Shown here: positions 34,485-46,138 of the stretch, one piece after another | Numbering within the stretch: the stretch's first letter is position 1 | How the letters are laid out: every line of letters starts with the position of its first letter | Origin: Gnetum montanum | Taxonomy: Eukaryota; Streptophyta; Gnetopsida; Gnetales; Gnetaceae | DNA: 64,000 nt | NCBI GenBank assembly: GCA_015680685.1 | Contig: MNCI01006555.1 | Span: 401,478 to 465,477, forward strand | Reading direction: 5' to 3' | Made by a program: the position numbers and the translations under genes | The notes under the pieces: model-generated | The model's input: only the letters and a program-made list of their open reading frames with translations | What the model was told of the DNA's origin: nothing | The model's database searches: none

Positions 34485-35562
34485 ACCATTTTATTTAGGA
34501 ATCTTGGGGGTAGAAAATTGGTGTAAAATTCCATTCATTTGAAAATATTGTTTAAATTTTGCATTCTTAAATTCTCCTCATTATCATTTTTGATGACCTT
34601 TATCCCATATCCTTTTTATTTTTGTATTTGATTACAAATTCTCATAAAGTGATAAAAAACATCATCTTTGTGATATAAAAAGGCAACCCAAGTGAAGTGA
34701 GAGAAATCATCAATAATTATTAGAAAGTACAATTTCTTTCCCAAATTAAGAGTTTGAGAAGAACCAAGTAAATCCATGTGAAGTAAATCTAAAGGATGAG
34801 AAGTAGAGATGCAATTTTAACCAAACCTTACACTTTTTTGTTTACCTTTTTGATAGGCTTCACAAGTATTCAAGGTGAAATTTTTAAGTTTTGGCAATCC
34901 TTGAATCATCTCTTTTGAGACTAGTATTTGAAGAATATCTTTATTTATGTGATTTAGTTTCCTATGTCACATATGCACATCATCTATATTGATGATTAGA
35001 CACTTTGATTCAAGGTTAGAATTATCTTCAAAATTAGTAGTATAAACATTTTCCTTTTGATCCCTTCAATAATAATTTTTCTGGATACTAAGTATTTTAC
35101 TTTACAACTATCTTTAGAAAAAGATAACATCAAAATTTGAATGATAAAGTTGATTAATACTAAGAAGATTATGTTTTAGTCCAACAAAAAAGACTTGATT
35201 GACAATAGGTTAACCCCTACCTTTACATCTGATAGTACTAATACCTTTGATTGGAGCTTCCATGTTGTCTCCAAAGGTAACAATTCCATAGTTCTATTTC
35301 GAATAATGTCTAAATTGAGATTTTTCTCCCATCATATGTCTTGAATAGCTATTATGAATGTACCATGTGCTCATTCTAACAATAAGGAGAGCAATTTTTA
35401 TGATCATTTCTTGTTTAGAGCTCTTCTCTTTTTGCTTCCAAACTTTCTTTCCTTGCAAACTACCTTTACTAGGTTTTTTTGAAAAATACCAAGTGTAGTG
35501 TTTAATCCATAGATAGAAATAAGCCTGAACATGTCCAAATTTCCCACAATAAAAACAACTTA
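34485..35562 (-). pseudogene. Copia I integrase core, protease and CCHC knuckle
   Basis: From high to low coordinates on the minus strand: a knuckle CFYCGKFGHVQAY (about 35530-35570; last Cys replaced by Tyr), protease-associated sequence with YSRHMMG, IVTFGDN, and LKHNLLSINQLY (35090-35360), the pre-integrase segment LNTCEAYQKGKQKSVRFG (34810-34890), and integrase PLDLLHMDLLGSS, IIDDFSHFTWV and MNGILHQFSTP (34500-34800). These are standard copia landmarks. It joins 24632 downwards once gypsy B is removed. Confidence 0.87.
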
Positions 35563-35876
35563 TTTTCTTGAATCTAGACGTATTATCAAACTTGGAAGTA
35601 TATCTCTTTGAATTTACATATCTTGATGGAGATGCTTTAATATGTAATCATCTTTAATCAAGATTAAACTTTTCATTTAATATTTTCTTATTAGTCTACT
35701 TAATAATACTAGTTAACCATTTTCTTGAATCTAGATGTATTATCAAACTTGGGAGTATATCCCTTTGAATTTACATATCTTGATGAAGATGCTTTAATAT
35801 GTAATCATCTTTGATCAAGGTTAAACTTTTCATATGATATTTTCTTATTAGTCTGCTCAATAATACAAGTTAACCT
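35563..35876. repeat. 157-bp tandem duplication inside copia I gag
   Basis: 'ttttcttgaatctagaYgtattatcaaactt' and about 140 further bases occur at 35563-35719 and again at 35720-35876 with roughly ten differences. The period is not a multiple of three, so the duplication shifts the frame. Confidence 0.85.
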
Positions 35877-36441
35877 TTGAATCTTAGCTTTTAGGTTTAG
35901 GTCTTTTTAAAGATATATATAATTTGAATTGAGAATTGTAATTTTTATCTCCTTATCATGTAAAATTTCTTTGATTTTAAAGCATAAATTTTAAAAAGAA
36001 ATAACATCATTACAAAGTAGCTTATACCTATCTTCTAAGGGAATCTAATCTTCTACAGCTTCATCATGAGATCTTTGATCATTAATGGATTCTTGATTGG
36101 TAAGATATAAATAATGAGACTCTTTGGATACATATCTTAATTTTTCTTTTTCATCCCATTTGGAATTGCTATTGCTAATTCTTATTTCTTTACTAGAAAG
36201 TTATTCTTATGACCTACATACACTAGTTCTTTTAAAGATAAAATGATGAAGAAAAGTACATTGCTTACCTGTTGCTATATCTTTATGGTAGAAGAATTAT
36301 ATGCATCTTTTTAAGATGAATTTGATGAAGCTTATCAGTCTTGTTCTCCAATTTGAAAGTTGAATCAATCTCTTGTTGATAGCATGGTGTTGCCTTCCAT
36401 TATTCACTCTTGAGGAGTTGTAGTTTTGAAATTGAGAGTAA
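35877..36441 (-). pseudogene. Copia I gag remnant, N-terminal part not recognised
   Basis: Lies between the duplication and the primer site on the minus strand. It shows Lys/Ile-rich broken frames but not the gag opening (FDGFDFAYWKARMQGF) that is clear in copia II. Most of the gag N-terminus therefore seems to be missing from copia I. Confidence 0.5.
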
Positions 36442-36443
36442 AG

Positions 36444-36455
36444 ACTTTGATACCA
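36444..36455 (-). other. Copia I primer binding site
   Basis: Minus-strand TGGTATCAAAGT two bases inside the 5' LTR; initiator-Met tRNA type. The same site with its last base intact occurs in copia II (50315-50326). Confidence 0.8.
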
Positions 36456-36457
36456 CT

Positions 36458-37499
36458 TAAGGATTAAGAACTTAGAAGGGGTGTTGAATAAGTTTCCCAA
36501 TTTAAAATAGCTATAGTAGAAGAAATGATACATAATTTTTACATGGTTCCCTAGCTTGGGTACCTCTACACTTGAAGGGTAGAATCCTTGCATACCTATA
36601 AACTTTGTTCCTTAGAAAAATATGGTTAAGAGGGAATGAAAACCTTTACAAAGTTTGAGCTCTACTCTTGAGTGTTTCATCACTACAAATACACTTAATC
36701 CCACAAGGTTTCAACAAGCTCAAAATGTGGTTTTAAGAATCCCACAACCTTTACAAAATGTAAGCTCCACAGTAAAGTGTTTTATCACTAAAAACTCACT
36801 CAATCCCACAAGGTTTCAACAAGCTTAATGAAGATGCCTTACTGTAAGAAGCACATAAATATTTTAGAGGTTACAAGAAAGAATAAAATAATTAAGGAGA
36901 GAATGTAAATTAATTTATAAATATCTTATGATGAAGTTCTCAATTCATACAACAAATTACAAATGATAGAAATAATGAAGAATATAGCAAATTCACTTGA
37001 TGAAGACAATGAATGATATTCAATGAATAGTGCTAGCACATTTCTTGAAGATTTCACTTTGTATTATACCATTTGATTTTTCAAAAGCTCCTTAGAACTT
37101 GTGCAATAGTTAAGAAATAGCTAGTTTGAACGTCTAACTCAAAGTTGAGATGTCATATTGAAATCACTTCCAATTATAGAAACATGTCTACCTAAAAATT
37201 GAGATGTCTACCTTGAGATGTTTGGTCCAAGATGTCTCTGCATGCAAGTATACTTTGAATCTTAGAGCATTTCTCTTTCATTTTAGCATCTCTTTGGCAT
37301 CTTGATAGTCCACAAAACATCTACATTTGACTTATAGACTCTGTTTGCATCTTAGCTCTCATCTTACCATCTTCAACGTAGCTTTCATTTTAGCTTAGCT
37401 CTCGTTCAAACATCTTATCCCATTTTCCTTCTTATTCTTGCAAGATTATAAAAAAATTTTCACACTCTCCATTTTCTTAAAGGTTTTGACATGCCAAAA
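36458..37499 (-). repeat. Copia I 5' LTR
   Basis: About 1.04 kb. Aligns with 8675-9058/16169-16839, 38457-39474 and 50329-51391. The outer end is uncertain (37495-37505). The internal open frame 36297-36593 spans the LTR edge and is not a gene. Confidence 0.87.
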
Positions 37500-38410
37500 G
37501 TTTAGTAGTTTAGCCTTAAAGCATCCCTATCATAGTATGGTAGAATGAATTGGTTTAATAAAATGTTATTTTGTAGAAAAGGTAGTTTTTATCATGCATG
37601 TGAATTAGAAGCAAATGATCATAACTTGGGATTATGCCATATGAAGGTATTTTCTAGGCTTCTCGGAGTAAGGAATAAAGATTGATAGCTCTAAACTAGA
37701 TTTAATGGAGTTGACAATTATGGAGAAGTGGGTTGATTTAGTGGAGAAGAATGTCATCAATAGTCATAAGGGAAGTAATGAATATTTGAAGAGCTCTTCC
37801 TTTGTTTGTTGAGTGGCTATTTTACTATAAGATTGGGTAAAAATGAGAGTTGGCCCCTAGGTGGTTACATGGATTTTACAAGGTTATGTCCTAGGGAAGG
37901 GTAGTTGATTGGGCACTAATAATCTATCAAGAAATAGTAGAAGAAATGGAGAAGCTACCTTAAGAGAACAAGAAGAATAATACAATGGGAAAAAGACTCA
38001 ATTCTAGGTTTTGTTATAGTCTAATAAAGATGATGAAAACTTTGTTTGATAAGGAAAGAAATAAGTAATCATAAGTTACTTCTAATGTGGACTTCAAGCC
38101 CCCATTGTACTAACACTTGGGGAGTCTGATGTCTACATATAAAATCAATGGTGGAATCCTATGTCATTAGCTTCAAGGACTAATAATAAAGAAATGTCCT
38201 TAATGTTTGAAAGTAATGAGGAATCAAAAAAGAAAATAAGTAAAGATGTAGTTTTATGAAAGGAGGGGATTTTGGAAAGCACCTCTAAAACTATGTAAAA
38301 GGAGAAGACTTCAAGAAAAATAATGTCTCTCTCATAGGAGGAAGACATATTATCTAAAACCCCTCCAATAAATGTGTCTCAAGAGGAACTCCAAAAGAAA
38401 ATAATTAAGT
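37500..38410 (+). pseudogene. Exon-like remnant of unknown gene, continuation
   Basis: Continues the frame broken at 8674 (see 8506-8674), then after a frameshift reads SSKLDLMELTIMEKWVDLVEKNVI, NEYLKSSSF, DWVKMRVG and GYVLGKGS. The style (mixed hydrophobic and acidic, no low complexity) is that of a globular protein. I do not recognise the family. The stretch ends near 38410 ahead of AT-rich sequence that looks intronic, inside which copia II was inserted. Confidence 0.4.
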
Positions 38411-38456
38411 TTTACTAATGTTTATTTTAAATTTTCCATTTTCTCTAAGTATATAT

Positions 38457-39474
38457 TATGGATTGAGAACTTAGAAGGGAGGTTGAATAAATTTCCCAAT
38501 TTAAAATTGCACTAGCCACAAGAACACACCAAATTTTACATGGTTCCCCAACTTGAGTATGTTAATACTCGAAGGGTAGAATCTATGCATACCTATGGGC
38601 ATTTTTTCTTCAGAAATGTTGTTCGAAGAGCACTATCCCTGTACAAGCTTTGAGCTTCACTCTAGAGTGTTTTTTTTACTATGAAACCACATAATCCTAC
38701 AAGTTTTTGATATGTTCAAAATGTGGTTTAGAGGATCCCACAACCTTTACAAAATTGAGCTTCACTTCGAAGTATTTTGATGCTGCAAAACCACTTAATT
38801 GCAGAGGATCCTGACAATCTTAACAAAGATGTCTTCTTGCAAGAAGCACATCAACCTTGTAGGGCTATAAGAAAGAAAGAAAAGAACAAGAAAAGAGTGT
38901 AATTAAATTTATAGATCCCTCCACTTAAAGGTTAGTAGAATTACAATTAAGAAAATGATGCTACAATGATGAAAAAGAATAGAATTTCTTAGAATAGACG
39001 ATGAAGAGCTTTTTGTGAATAGTGCTTTGCACAATTCCCAAATTTTGTGTGATAGCTACCAAATAGCTAGTGTAGACATATACTTTGAAGTTAAGACATC
39101 TATATGAGATTTACCTCAATAAAGGAGAGATCTCTACCTAGAAAGTAAGATGTCTATTATGAGACATCTATTATGGAGGATAGACATCTATTGTTTTTCT
39201 AAGATGTTTACTCAACTTTTGAACTTTGAAGTTTGAGGTATTCTCTTATCAATTTGTCTTCTTGGCAGTCCTATGAGCACCTTTAGGCTTCATTTTCATC
39301 CATGCTTTCATCTTGTTCATGTAGTCTTCATTTTAACATCTTGATATAGATATTGTTTCCTTGAGTTCTCATATCTCTTTGTGAAGTTTTTATTCATGTT
39401 TTGTAAAAACATAATCCCACACATATAGTCTATATTCTTCATTGTTCTCAAGGTTTTGACATATCAAAAGGTCA
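38457..39474 (-). repeat. Copia II 3' LTR
   Basis: About 1.0 kb, partner of 50329-51391 ('gagatctctacctag', 'tctactcaacttttgaactt', 'ctcatatctctttgtgaa'). Confidence 0.88.
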
Positions 39475-39478
39475 AAAA

Positions 39479-39492
39479 TCTCCCCCTTTTTG
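39479..39492 (-). other. Copia II polypurine tract
   Basis: Minus-strand AAAAAGGGGGAGAT next to the 3' LTR. Confidence 0.75.
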
Positions 39493-39829
39493 GTGATGTC
39501 CAAAACTTAAGAAAATGGGTTAGTATCATCCATAGCATAAAAAATTAAATGATAAATAATAAAAGAATTTATGATAATTCCAATGGAATTCGAGGGTAAC
39601 ATAGGAATGGAATTAAAAGGCTTAGGACAAAGGTAGTATGACAAAGATAACATAAGGATGTCTCCATAAACTATCCAAATGCCAAAATGTTCACAAGCAT
39701 GAGACAATATTACTATTCTTCATCAAATAGAAAGGACAAAATACATGTCCATATATCCATATACATGTATATAAATTATCCAAAAAAATCCACTAATGTT
39801 GTAAAAAATCATCCCTCCTTTTTGAACAT

Positions 39830-41498
39830 CATCCAAAAGTAGGGATCACCATTAAACAACCTAGTCACTAATCTTGATAGCATCATCAGACTCATCATCA
39901 GAAGTAGCTACTACATGAGAAGGCCAATAAGTCTCCTCTTCATCATCATCACTACTGGTGCTAGCATTGGAGATGTGTCGATCATCATCATCATCATTAT
40001 CATCATTAGATGATGAGACATGGACAAGAGCTCTCATGGGACAAAGCTTTACTTCAAATTGGGATGAAGAAGGTGGATGAGTTGGAGCCTATTGAGAGGA
40101 TGAGGAAGTGCCCTACCTCTAATATGTGATGGGATCTACCAGTCTCCACTAAAAGGAAGGCCAAAAAATGCTCTCCATGGCTTGTTGTTCAAAATTTTGT
40201 GAAGAATCATCAAGAGGATGTGTACTGGGTCTAAGCTACACAAGATCAAGAATCTTGCCTTGAACTCATGTAGGTAGTGGATCAAGCTTCTTTGAATTAG
40301 ATGCATTTTTTGAGTCATATGCCTAGGATGGCCTAGCCACTATTGATTGTCTAGTTGGGGCTAGATAGTCCTCTACACTATTTAATATGGAAGGAGTGGG
40401 GATCTCCTTAAATTTCTATCCATATGAAGGAAGAGGTACTCAAGCTACATCCATTGTCTCATTAAGTTAAGAGAGGTTCTTGCAAATCATCCCAATGGTA
40501 CAAGAAAAAGGCTTAAATAGCTTCTTAAGGGTGGATCTCATATGGCTGCCAACTGATATGGACCTTCTCAATTGAGGAAAGGCCAAAGATGATAATGCAC
40601 ATCCCTTCTTCCTTGACTTTTGTGATCTAGTGCTAGTTTCTGTTGCCTTAACATGGGTGGAGCTCCTCTTCTCCAAATACTTTCCAAGACTTCTCTTTCC
40701 TTTAATAAAGGCATATTAGGAATGGAAACACCTCTTTGATGGATCAATATATTGATGAGGTGAGGACATCCATAGACTCTCTTCTTAGTAAAAAGTCCTA
40801 ACATGTCTCTACATAGGATATGACCCAGGTCTAGTGGTTGTCTAGTGATTAGACAATAAAGAAAAAAATGACTTGGGCTGGCAACAAATATCTATAGCTT
40901 CCCCCTTTTACAATAATATTATATATAATAATTAGGAAGAGGGTAGAAGAATTTGATGCCATCTGAGTTCTAAGAACCTTCCCATTATGCAAGGATACAA
41001 ATTACCCAAAAAAAAGCATCACAAAACTCATCATGGAACATAGGAATTTTACCATTTGTAGAAAATATTAGTCATAGAGTGGGTAGTAACTCTATAAACA
41101 TCTACATTGGAAATTCCAAGGATGACAATTACAATTTAAGAGGTGACATTAATTAACAATCCTCTAATAGCAATAGTAAATGCACCAACACTAGCATTGG
41201 AATTACAATATTGCTATAAATCCCTAACGAGAATTTCATAAACATAAAAGTTCATGGAAATAAATGTCACCTAGTTCAATACTTGAAAAAATTTCATGAG
41301 TTCTTTTTGACACCATTTCTAAAAACAAAGAGATATCTTAGAGACAATCGTAAAAGAAGAAGCTACCTTAAATCAGTGCTAGACATTAGTGGAGTAAAAT
41401 TGAGGAGTGTAGTAGTTTGTAGTGCTAGAAGAAGCTCCTTTTGACTTCTTGTTCCTTTTGGGAGGATCCCTAGATGTTGCAATCTTCTTATGGGCCAT
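39830..41498 (-). pseudogene. Frame resembling 'putative plant transposon protein' in place of pol
   Basis: A possible start at 41498 (MAHKKIATSRDPPKR, a basic Ser/Thr-rich opening). Then, with stops, VYEILVRD, SVGAFTIAIRGLLINV and VILGISNVDVYRVT, which recall the 'LV.EFYAN....VRG..V.....I..ILGI' pattern of the plant protein family sold in Pfam as putative plant transposon protein (PF20167, from memory). Further on: GRDMLGLF-type sequence and open 40568-40804 (FTKKRVYGCPHLINILIHQRGVSIPN), corresponding to the 'PSLI..LC...GV' segment, and an Asp/Met-rich acidic tail encoded by a cat repeat near 39985-40015. The family has no firmly known biochemical role. Weak by-eye similarity; a search is needed to be sure. 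Confidence 0.5.
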
Positions 41499-41879
41499 AA
41501 AGTTGGGAAAAAATGCATAAATCGTCACTATTGAAGAAGCCCTGGTTGTCTGCCTTTAGTCATCTACACTTGGATGTGGAAAAGTAAGGGAAAAATGAAT
41601 GATTGGCTTTATGTAATCATGGAAATCAAGAAAAAAGATAGAATTCTATCTTGACTAGTAGACACCTATGTCATGTATATACACAAGTTACATAGATGTC
41701 TAACTTGTAATGTCGACATGTATGGGTGGGTAAACATCTATCTTTTGATGTAGACATCTATATGTAGACATCTCAGCAATGAAGATTTTAGGATATAAAT
41801 GCCATGGATTATAGTCTGAAAAGATATTTTGAATGAGATGAAGACTTCCATCTACTTACTTTGCTTGTTGATGGAAATG
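41499..41879. other. Spacer between gag and the downstream frame in copia II
   Basis: No motif. Contains repeated 'gtagacatct(at)' phrases (41640-41785) also frequent in the copia LTRs. Confidence 0.5.
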
Positions 41880-42879
41880 AAGATGTCTAAGAAGCCTGTG
41901 AATGAGGTTCTTCTTTTGCGCTATCTCTTGTCATTTGAAATTCCTTAATTTCTAATGGTTGGCTTCCTTTTACAAAATTGTTGATAAGGGTTCTTTCATT
42001 TTCTTTCTTTTTTTAATTCTTCATACCTTTTTGGTTCTCCTCATTCTTTTGATTTATTCTTCATTTCTTCTTGTCCTGCAAGGCTTCCTTGTGTTATGAT
42101 ACGACCAGGTGTTTATGTGATAACATTTTAAATTAAAATCCCATTTCTGGTGCCTAAACCTATTGCAATAGTAACATCTCACTCTTTTAGTTTGGTTAAT
42201 GTGATTAAACCTTTGAGCTACTCTTTGTTTAGATGTAGTATCAATTGATACTTCAATCTTTGGAGTAGTTTCTTATTTGGATGAATATACCATAGACCAT
42301 TCTTCTTCATAGCATCCTACCCCAATTTTATCATGTTGACTTCTTCCTTCACCTAGCATGATGCAAAGAGATTCTTTTCCTTTGACCAGTCTTTCATTCA
42401 CCAGTTTGGTATCTAGAAGTGCCTTTTTCATCTACTCACAAGACAGGTTAGGTTTTCATTCTTAGCCCTTAGGTCTGAGTTTTCTTATAAGAGGTTCAAA
42501 TATCTTGTATTAAGTAAAGATATATATTGATATTTTTCTTTCACAACCCTTTTTAGTTTTATACAGGGACTATGAAAGGATATCAATTCATTACAAAAAA
42601 GATCATATCTTTCCTCATTGGTTTTAATTGCTTGGTTCTCATCTTCAGTTGTGCAATCATCATTTGTGAGATATAGATGAGATGTGAGTCCCTCAAAGTA
42701 TCATCAACCTATTCTCCACTTTTTGTTTCTTGTTCAATCTACTCCTTTTCTTTTGAGTCAATTTTAGAGGAATAGGCTTTTCCTTAATTTCTCCTTTACT
42801 TATGAGATTCATCTCATAAGCAATCAGAGAACTTTGAAGCTCCTCAAATTTAAGGTCTAAAAAGCCTCTAATTTTTTTC
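41880..42879 (-). pseudogene. Copia II gag, C-terminal part
   Basis: From 42879 downward on the minus strand the frame reads RGFLDLKFEELQSSLIAYEMN and then LISKGEIKEKPIPLK, which is the usual end of the copia UBN2-type gag core ('L..L..DELVGSL..YEM.L'). It continues the frame that stops at 49736 on the far side of gypsy C (RPTVIT). Below about 42700 the sequence becomes Lys-rich and broken. Confidence 0.78.
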
Positions 42880-42889
42880 CTAGTTGATT

Positions 42890-43021
42890 TTGTGATATCG
42901 CGTACGTGATATCACGCCCGTCGCGATATCGCATCCCTCACAATATCGCGTACACGATATCGCATCCTCCCCTGCGATATCGCGTACGTGATATCGCGGT
43001 GCACCGTCATATCTATAAATA
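42890..43021 (+). promoter_or_regulatory. Gypsy C LTR promoter: seven palindromic decamers plus TATA box
   Basis: Seven decamers of the GCGATATCGC family (42890-42998), some paired around GTAC, then 14 bases to TCTATAAATA at 43012-43021. The 3' LTR (48850-49005) has ten, with TATA at 49021-49029. Confidence 0.72.
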
Positions 43022-43433
43022 AGAGGTGGCTCTCCCTTATTTCCTGATCCTAGGCTAGATAGTAGGGAAACTCTGGCAGATAGATCACTCCAGAGATAGA
43101 ATATTTTCCATGTGCCTATAGTAGGAATCCTAAAGTGAACGGATCTTTATTCGAGCAAACATTATACCTGAACATAAGTTTGTGTACAGCAATAAAGACG
43201 AGCTTCTTGGATAAACCTTGTAGTGCATGGAATAGACTAATTAGGATTTTATTTACTGTTATTTATTATTTGTTATTTATTATTTATTATTTACTGCTTT
43301 ATCTCTCAACCCTTCTCTTCTAGTTAAGTGCCTCAATACGACCACTTCGAGCATGTGCGTTACGCGTGGTGATCCCAGCAATGACTAGCGTTTGGTAGCC
43401 ACAGTTGCATCGGTTCAGGGTGTGTACGGTAAG

Positions 43434-43434
43434 N
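43434..43434. other. Sequence gap (N)
   Basis: Single N where the 5' LTR jumps from 'ggtaag' to 'cgcttgtgct'. Compared with the 3' LTR about 255 bp are not represented. Confidence 0.9.
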
Positions 43435-43493
43435 CGCTTGTGCTACGCTCGTATTCATATGGTTGAGTGTAGGGGTATCTCGCCACTCATCAT

Positions 43494-43513
43494 AGGCACT
43501 GTTGCCAGGGATT
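43494..43513 (+). other. Gypsy C primer binding site, tRNA-Asp type
   Basis: AGGCACTGTTGCCAGGGAT-like sequence after the LTR end, a decayed form of the tRNA-Asp complement seen in A and B. Confidence 0.7.
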
Positions 43514-43636
43514 AAGTGTTTGTGCGCTAAGTAGAACATAGGAAATCACTAACATCATTGGGAGCCTAAATGAACCTTTGGGTTAATTAAAAGAAAAATT
43601 ATATAACAATAAATTAGCACACCGAATTAAATAGCA

Positions 43637-45330
43637 ATGTCTTCTTCTCACAAGAGCATTACACCACCTAGGGACAATACTAGAGACAGTCAGCAATCAA
43701 AAACACATAACCGAAATCCACCAAGTCCTCAACAGTATCAGATAGTCTATACTCATCTTGATGAGTATATTCCAAACTTTACCTTTATCCTCCATCAAGA
43801 TGAATAGTTGTGATGGAGAGATTTGCAAGGTAACATCGTGTTACCTCCAGATCGATCAGTCCCCAACATGCTCCTCCATGCTTTGGCACAGATCGCATGA
43901 CTCAGCTTTATGTTGAATACATTGCAGTAGATTTTGACTCAAGGGATTATTATCCCATAGAAGCACAACGTATGAGGGACTCAAGGAAGGAGAGCCAACA
44001 TACATTGTTGAAGGGCAACGAGGTCCCGCACGTCCTAAGTGAAATTAGAGATGGTGAAACACTCATAACTGGTTCTCTATCAAAAGATGTTCCCCCTCCT
44101 AACAAAAGTGAGGAGGTGGGGTATCAGAACCTACACTCCACGATACATAATCCTGGTTCTGATCCTTGTGAACACCAACTGTTCATTGAGGGAAGAACAA
44201 CATATGACAAGGATGGACACTTGGATCATCATCATGATCGGGGCCAAAGCCATAGAAGAGAAGGTAGGAAACATCGTCATGGTGATGCTAATCCTTCTTC
44301 TTCACCTTCTTCACATCATTCACCCTCTCCTTCCACCTCTGGGCACAATCATAGAGAGCATAACAGTGAGGATAGAGGTAGAAAAAATGAGAGACCTTGA
44401 TGAGAGAGTTGAGAGAGAGGACAAGGGCATGAACAAAGGGAAAGTAGGGAACAACGGAGACATCATAGACATCATGAAAGAGATGATCATGACGAGCCCC
44501 TACTTACCACCCGAAGTATGCTTGACATAACAGAGGCAGTAAGAATTCCAACAAGGCATTTAAAAGATAGTCGGATTAAATACTTAGACATGAATAATAT
44601 CCCACGCTTTGAGGGGGGATACAACACTGATCCACAACATCATTTACAGGAATTCCATGATGCCTGCACCTTGCAAAATATAGAAAATGAGTGGCAGAAA
44701 CTAAAGTTGTTTCCCAGGACACTCATTAAGGAAGTAGAGAGTTGGTACCAGTCCTTAGAATCGGAAACCATCAGGAGGTGGAGTACGATGTTATAACTCT
44801 TCAATGATAAATATCAAATGTACTCTAGAGTGTCTAATTTGCGTAAGCAGATCCAAGGATGGAAGCAAGGTACTCATGAACTCTTGGATGCTGCCATGGG
44901 CCACTACTACGCATTGTTACATCGTTGCCCAGGCCATGGTTACGCACAACGGGATCAACTTCGCCACATCGTAGATGGGCTAAGGCATGAAACTAGAAGA
45001 ACCCTTGGTACTTATGCCCAAGGGAGCCTATCAGAACTTAGAGCCCATGAAGTTCATCGCTTGTTGGAACAAGTAGCAAAAGAAGAAGATGAGCTATGAA
45101 AAAGAGAGAGTGCGGAAGAATACAACCGTGATCCCTCCCTTTGGAAGAAGGGAGTGAAATTTTGCAATGAAGAGGATGAGTCACCACTCGAAGAGTTGGT
45201 GAATAGAAAAACCTTGTTGATTCAAAAAATAACAACAAAAGTATCAGCTAAGATGATTCAATTGTGGGATTCCTTAGACTTCAGACTTGAAACTATCTTG
45301 AAAATTGTAGAGGAGTCTAAGGAGGAATGA
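43637..45330 (+). pseudogene. Gypsy C gag remnant
   Basis: Start MSSSHKSITPP. The best preserved gag of the family: 43897-44400 is open (acidic and His-rich, EHNHREHN-type), 44518-44796 carries FEGGYNTDPQHHLQEFHDAC and LKLFPRTLIKEVESWYQSLE, and 44818-45099 carries GHYYALLHRCPGHGYAQRD and DGLRHETRRTLGTYAQG. It then stops at TGA 45328-45330, the same codon as in A and B. Two stops and at least one frameshift lie before that. Confidence 0.85.
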
Positions 45331-46130
45331 AGTAGTGGCAAAGATGAGACAAAGTGGAGAAATTCAGGCCCTACACATAACAAGGGTAAGGGGAAAATTA
45401 CTATCTCCGATGAAGTTGTGGATTCAGACACAGATGATGATGGTGGATGTGAGATCTGCCATTATTATCATCCCAAGGGATGTTGTCTAATCATCTCACA
45501 TCTATAGGAGTCTAGGGTGTATGCACTTGACCCAAGACTCAACCAACGGCAAACACCCCAACGGTTACCTTATCCCCAAGGTAACCCAAGGTAGTTCCAC
45601 CAACTGTTAACATACTATCCAAGTGGAACTCTGCCACAACCCATCGGACAGCATCAGCAGTGACAATACCCACAGTCATGGGGGATGCCACCATTGACAA
45701 AATAGTACCCTTACCGGAAACCTGATCCTTATGGATATTATGTGCAACAGTTGGTTTCTTGAAGTGACTCTATGAGTCACACAACTCCCCAACGTCACTA
45801 CCAAGTTCGGGAGTACTTTAGGAGGACTCCTTCTCCTCTGAGAGGCATCCCACATACTTACCATCCTCCAACTCCATTCGCACCTCTTCCACCTGTAGTT
45901 CCCATACAACCTGCTCCAACAATGCAAGGGGAACTCCCTACTCAACCGCAACAACACCATGCTATGAGAGCCATAAACATTCAACCCGCTGCTAGTTCTG
46001 ACAACTGTAAAAGGAAAAGACCTTTCTTCAAAACCAAAAGCCTAGACAAGCTCTCGCAACAACAAGTCGTTGAGCTTGTGTACACTCCTCCACCATCTAA
46101 CACTTCAGAGCACCCTTCAATCCAAAAATA
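45331..46130 (+). pseudogene. Gypsy C Pro/Gln-rich region with zinc-knuckle-like motif
   Basis: Resumes in frame after the TGA with DDDGGCEICHYYHPKGCC (C-x2-C-x3-H-x3-C), then Pro/Gln/Tyr-rich sequence open at 45772-46131 (TPQRHYQVREYFRRTPSP, MQGELPTQPQ). The shadow frame 45676-45984 on the other strand is not a gene. Confidence 0.7.
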
Positions 46131-46138
46131 GAGTTGTA

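Larger units (their letters stand above)
8675..37499 (-). mobile_element. Copia I: Ty1/copia LTR element split by three later insertions
   Basis: A minus-strand Ty1/copia element. Its 3' LTR is at the low-coordinate end (8675-9058 plus 16164-about 16839) and its 5' LTR at 36458-37499. The primer site at 36444-36455 reads TGGTATCAAAGT on the minus strand, close to the initiator-Met tRNA type. Removing the inserted elements leaves about 6.3 kb in the order LTR - gag remnant - protease - integrase - RT - RNase H - LTR, normal for copia. Motifs resemble the Tork/SIRE group. Target duplications are unclear: 'cttta' (8670-8674) against 'gttta' (37500-37504), with the exact right LTR end uncertain by several bases. 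Inactive: many stops, and the RT catalytic box reads YVAI instead of YVDD. Confidence 0.85.
42885..43492 (+). repeat. Gypsy C 5' LTR (with assembly gap)
   Basis: Starts TGATTTTGTGATATCG, ends CTCATCA. Against the 3' LTR, about 255 bp (49424-49677 equivalent) are missing at the N (43434). The open frame 43135-43323 is LTR sequence. Confidence 0.9.

Noticed and set aside
39960-40015. Acidic/trinucleotide repeat (cat)n as a coding domain
   Set aside because: A short microsatellite within a broken frame; no evidence of selection.
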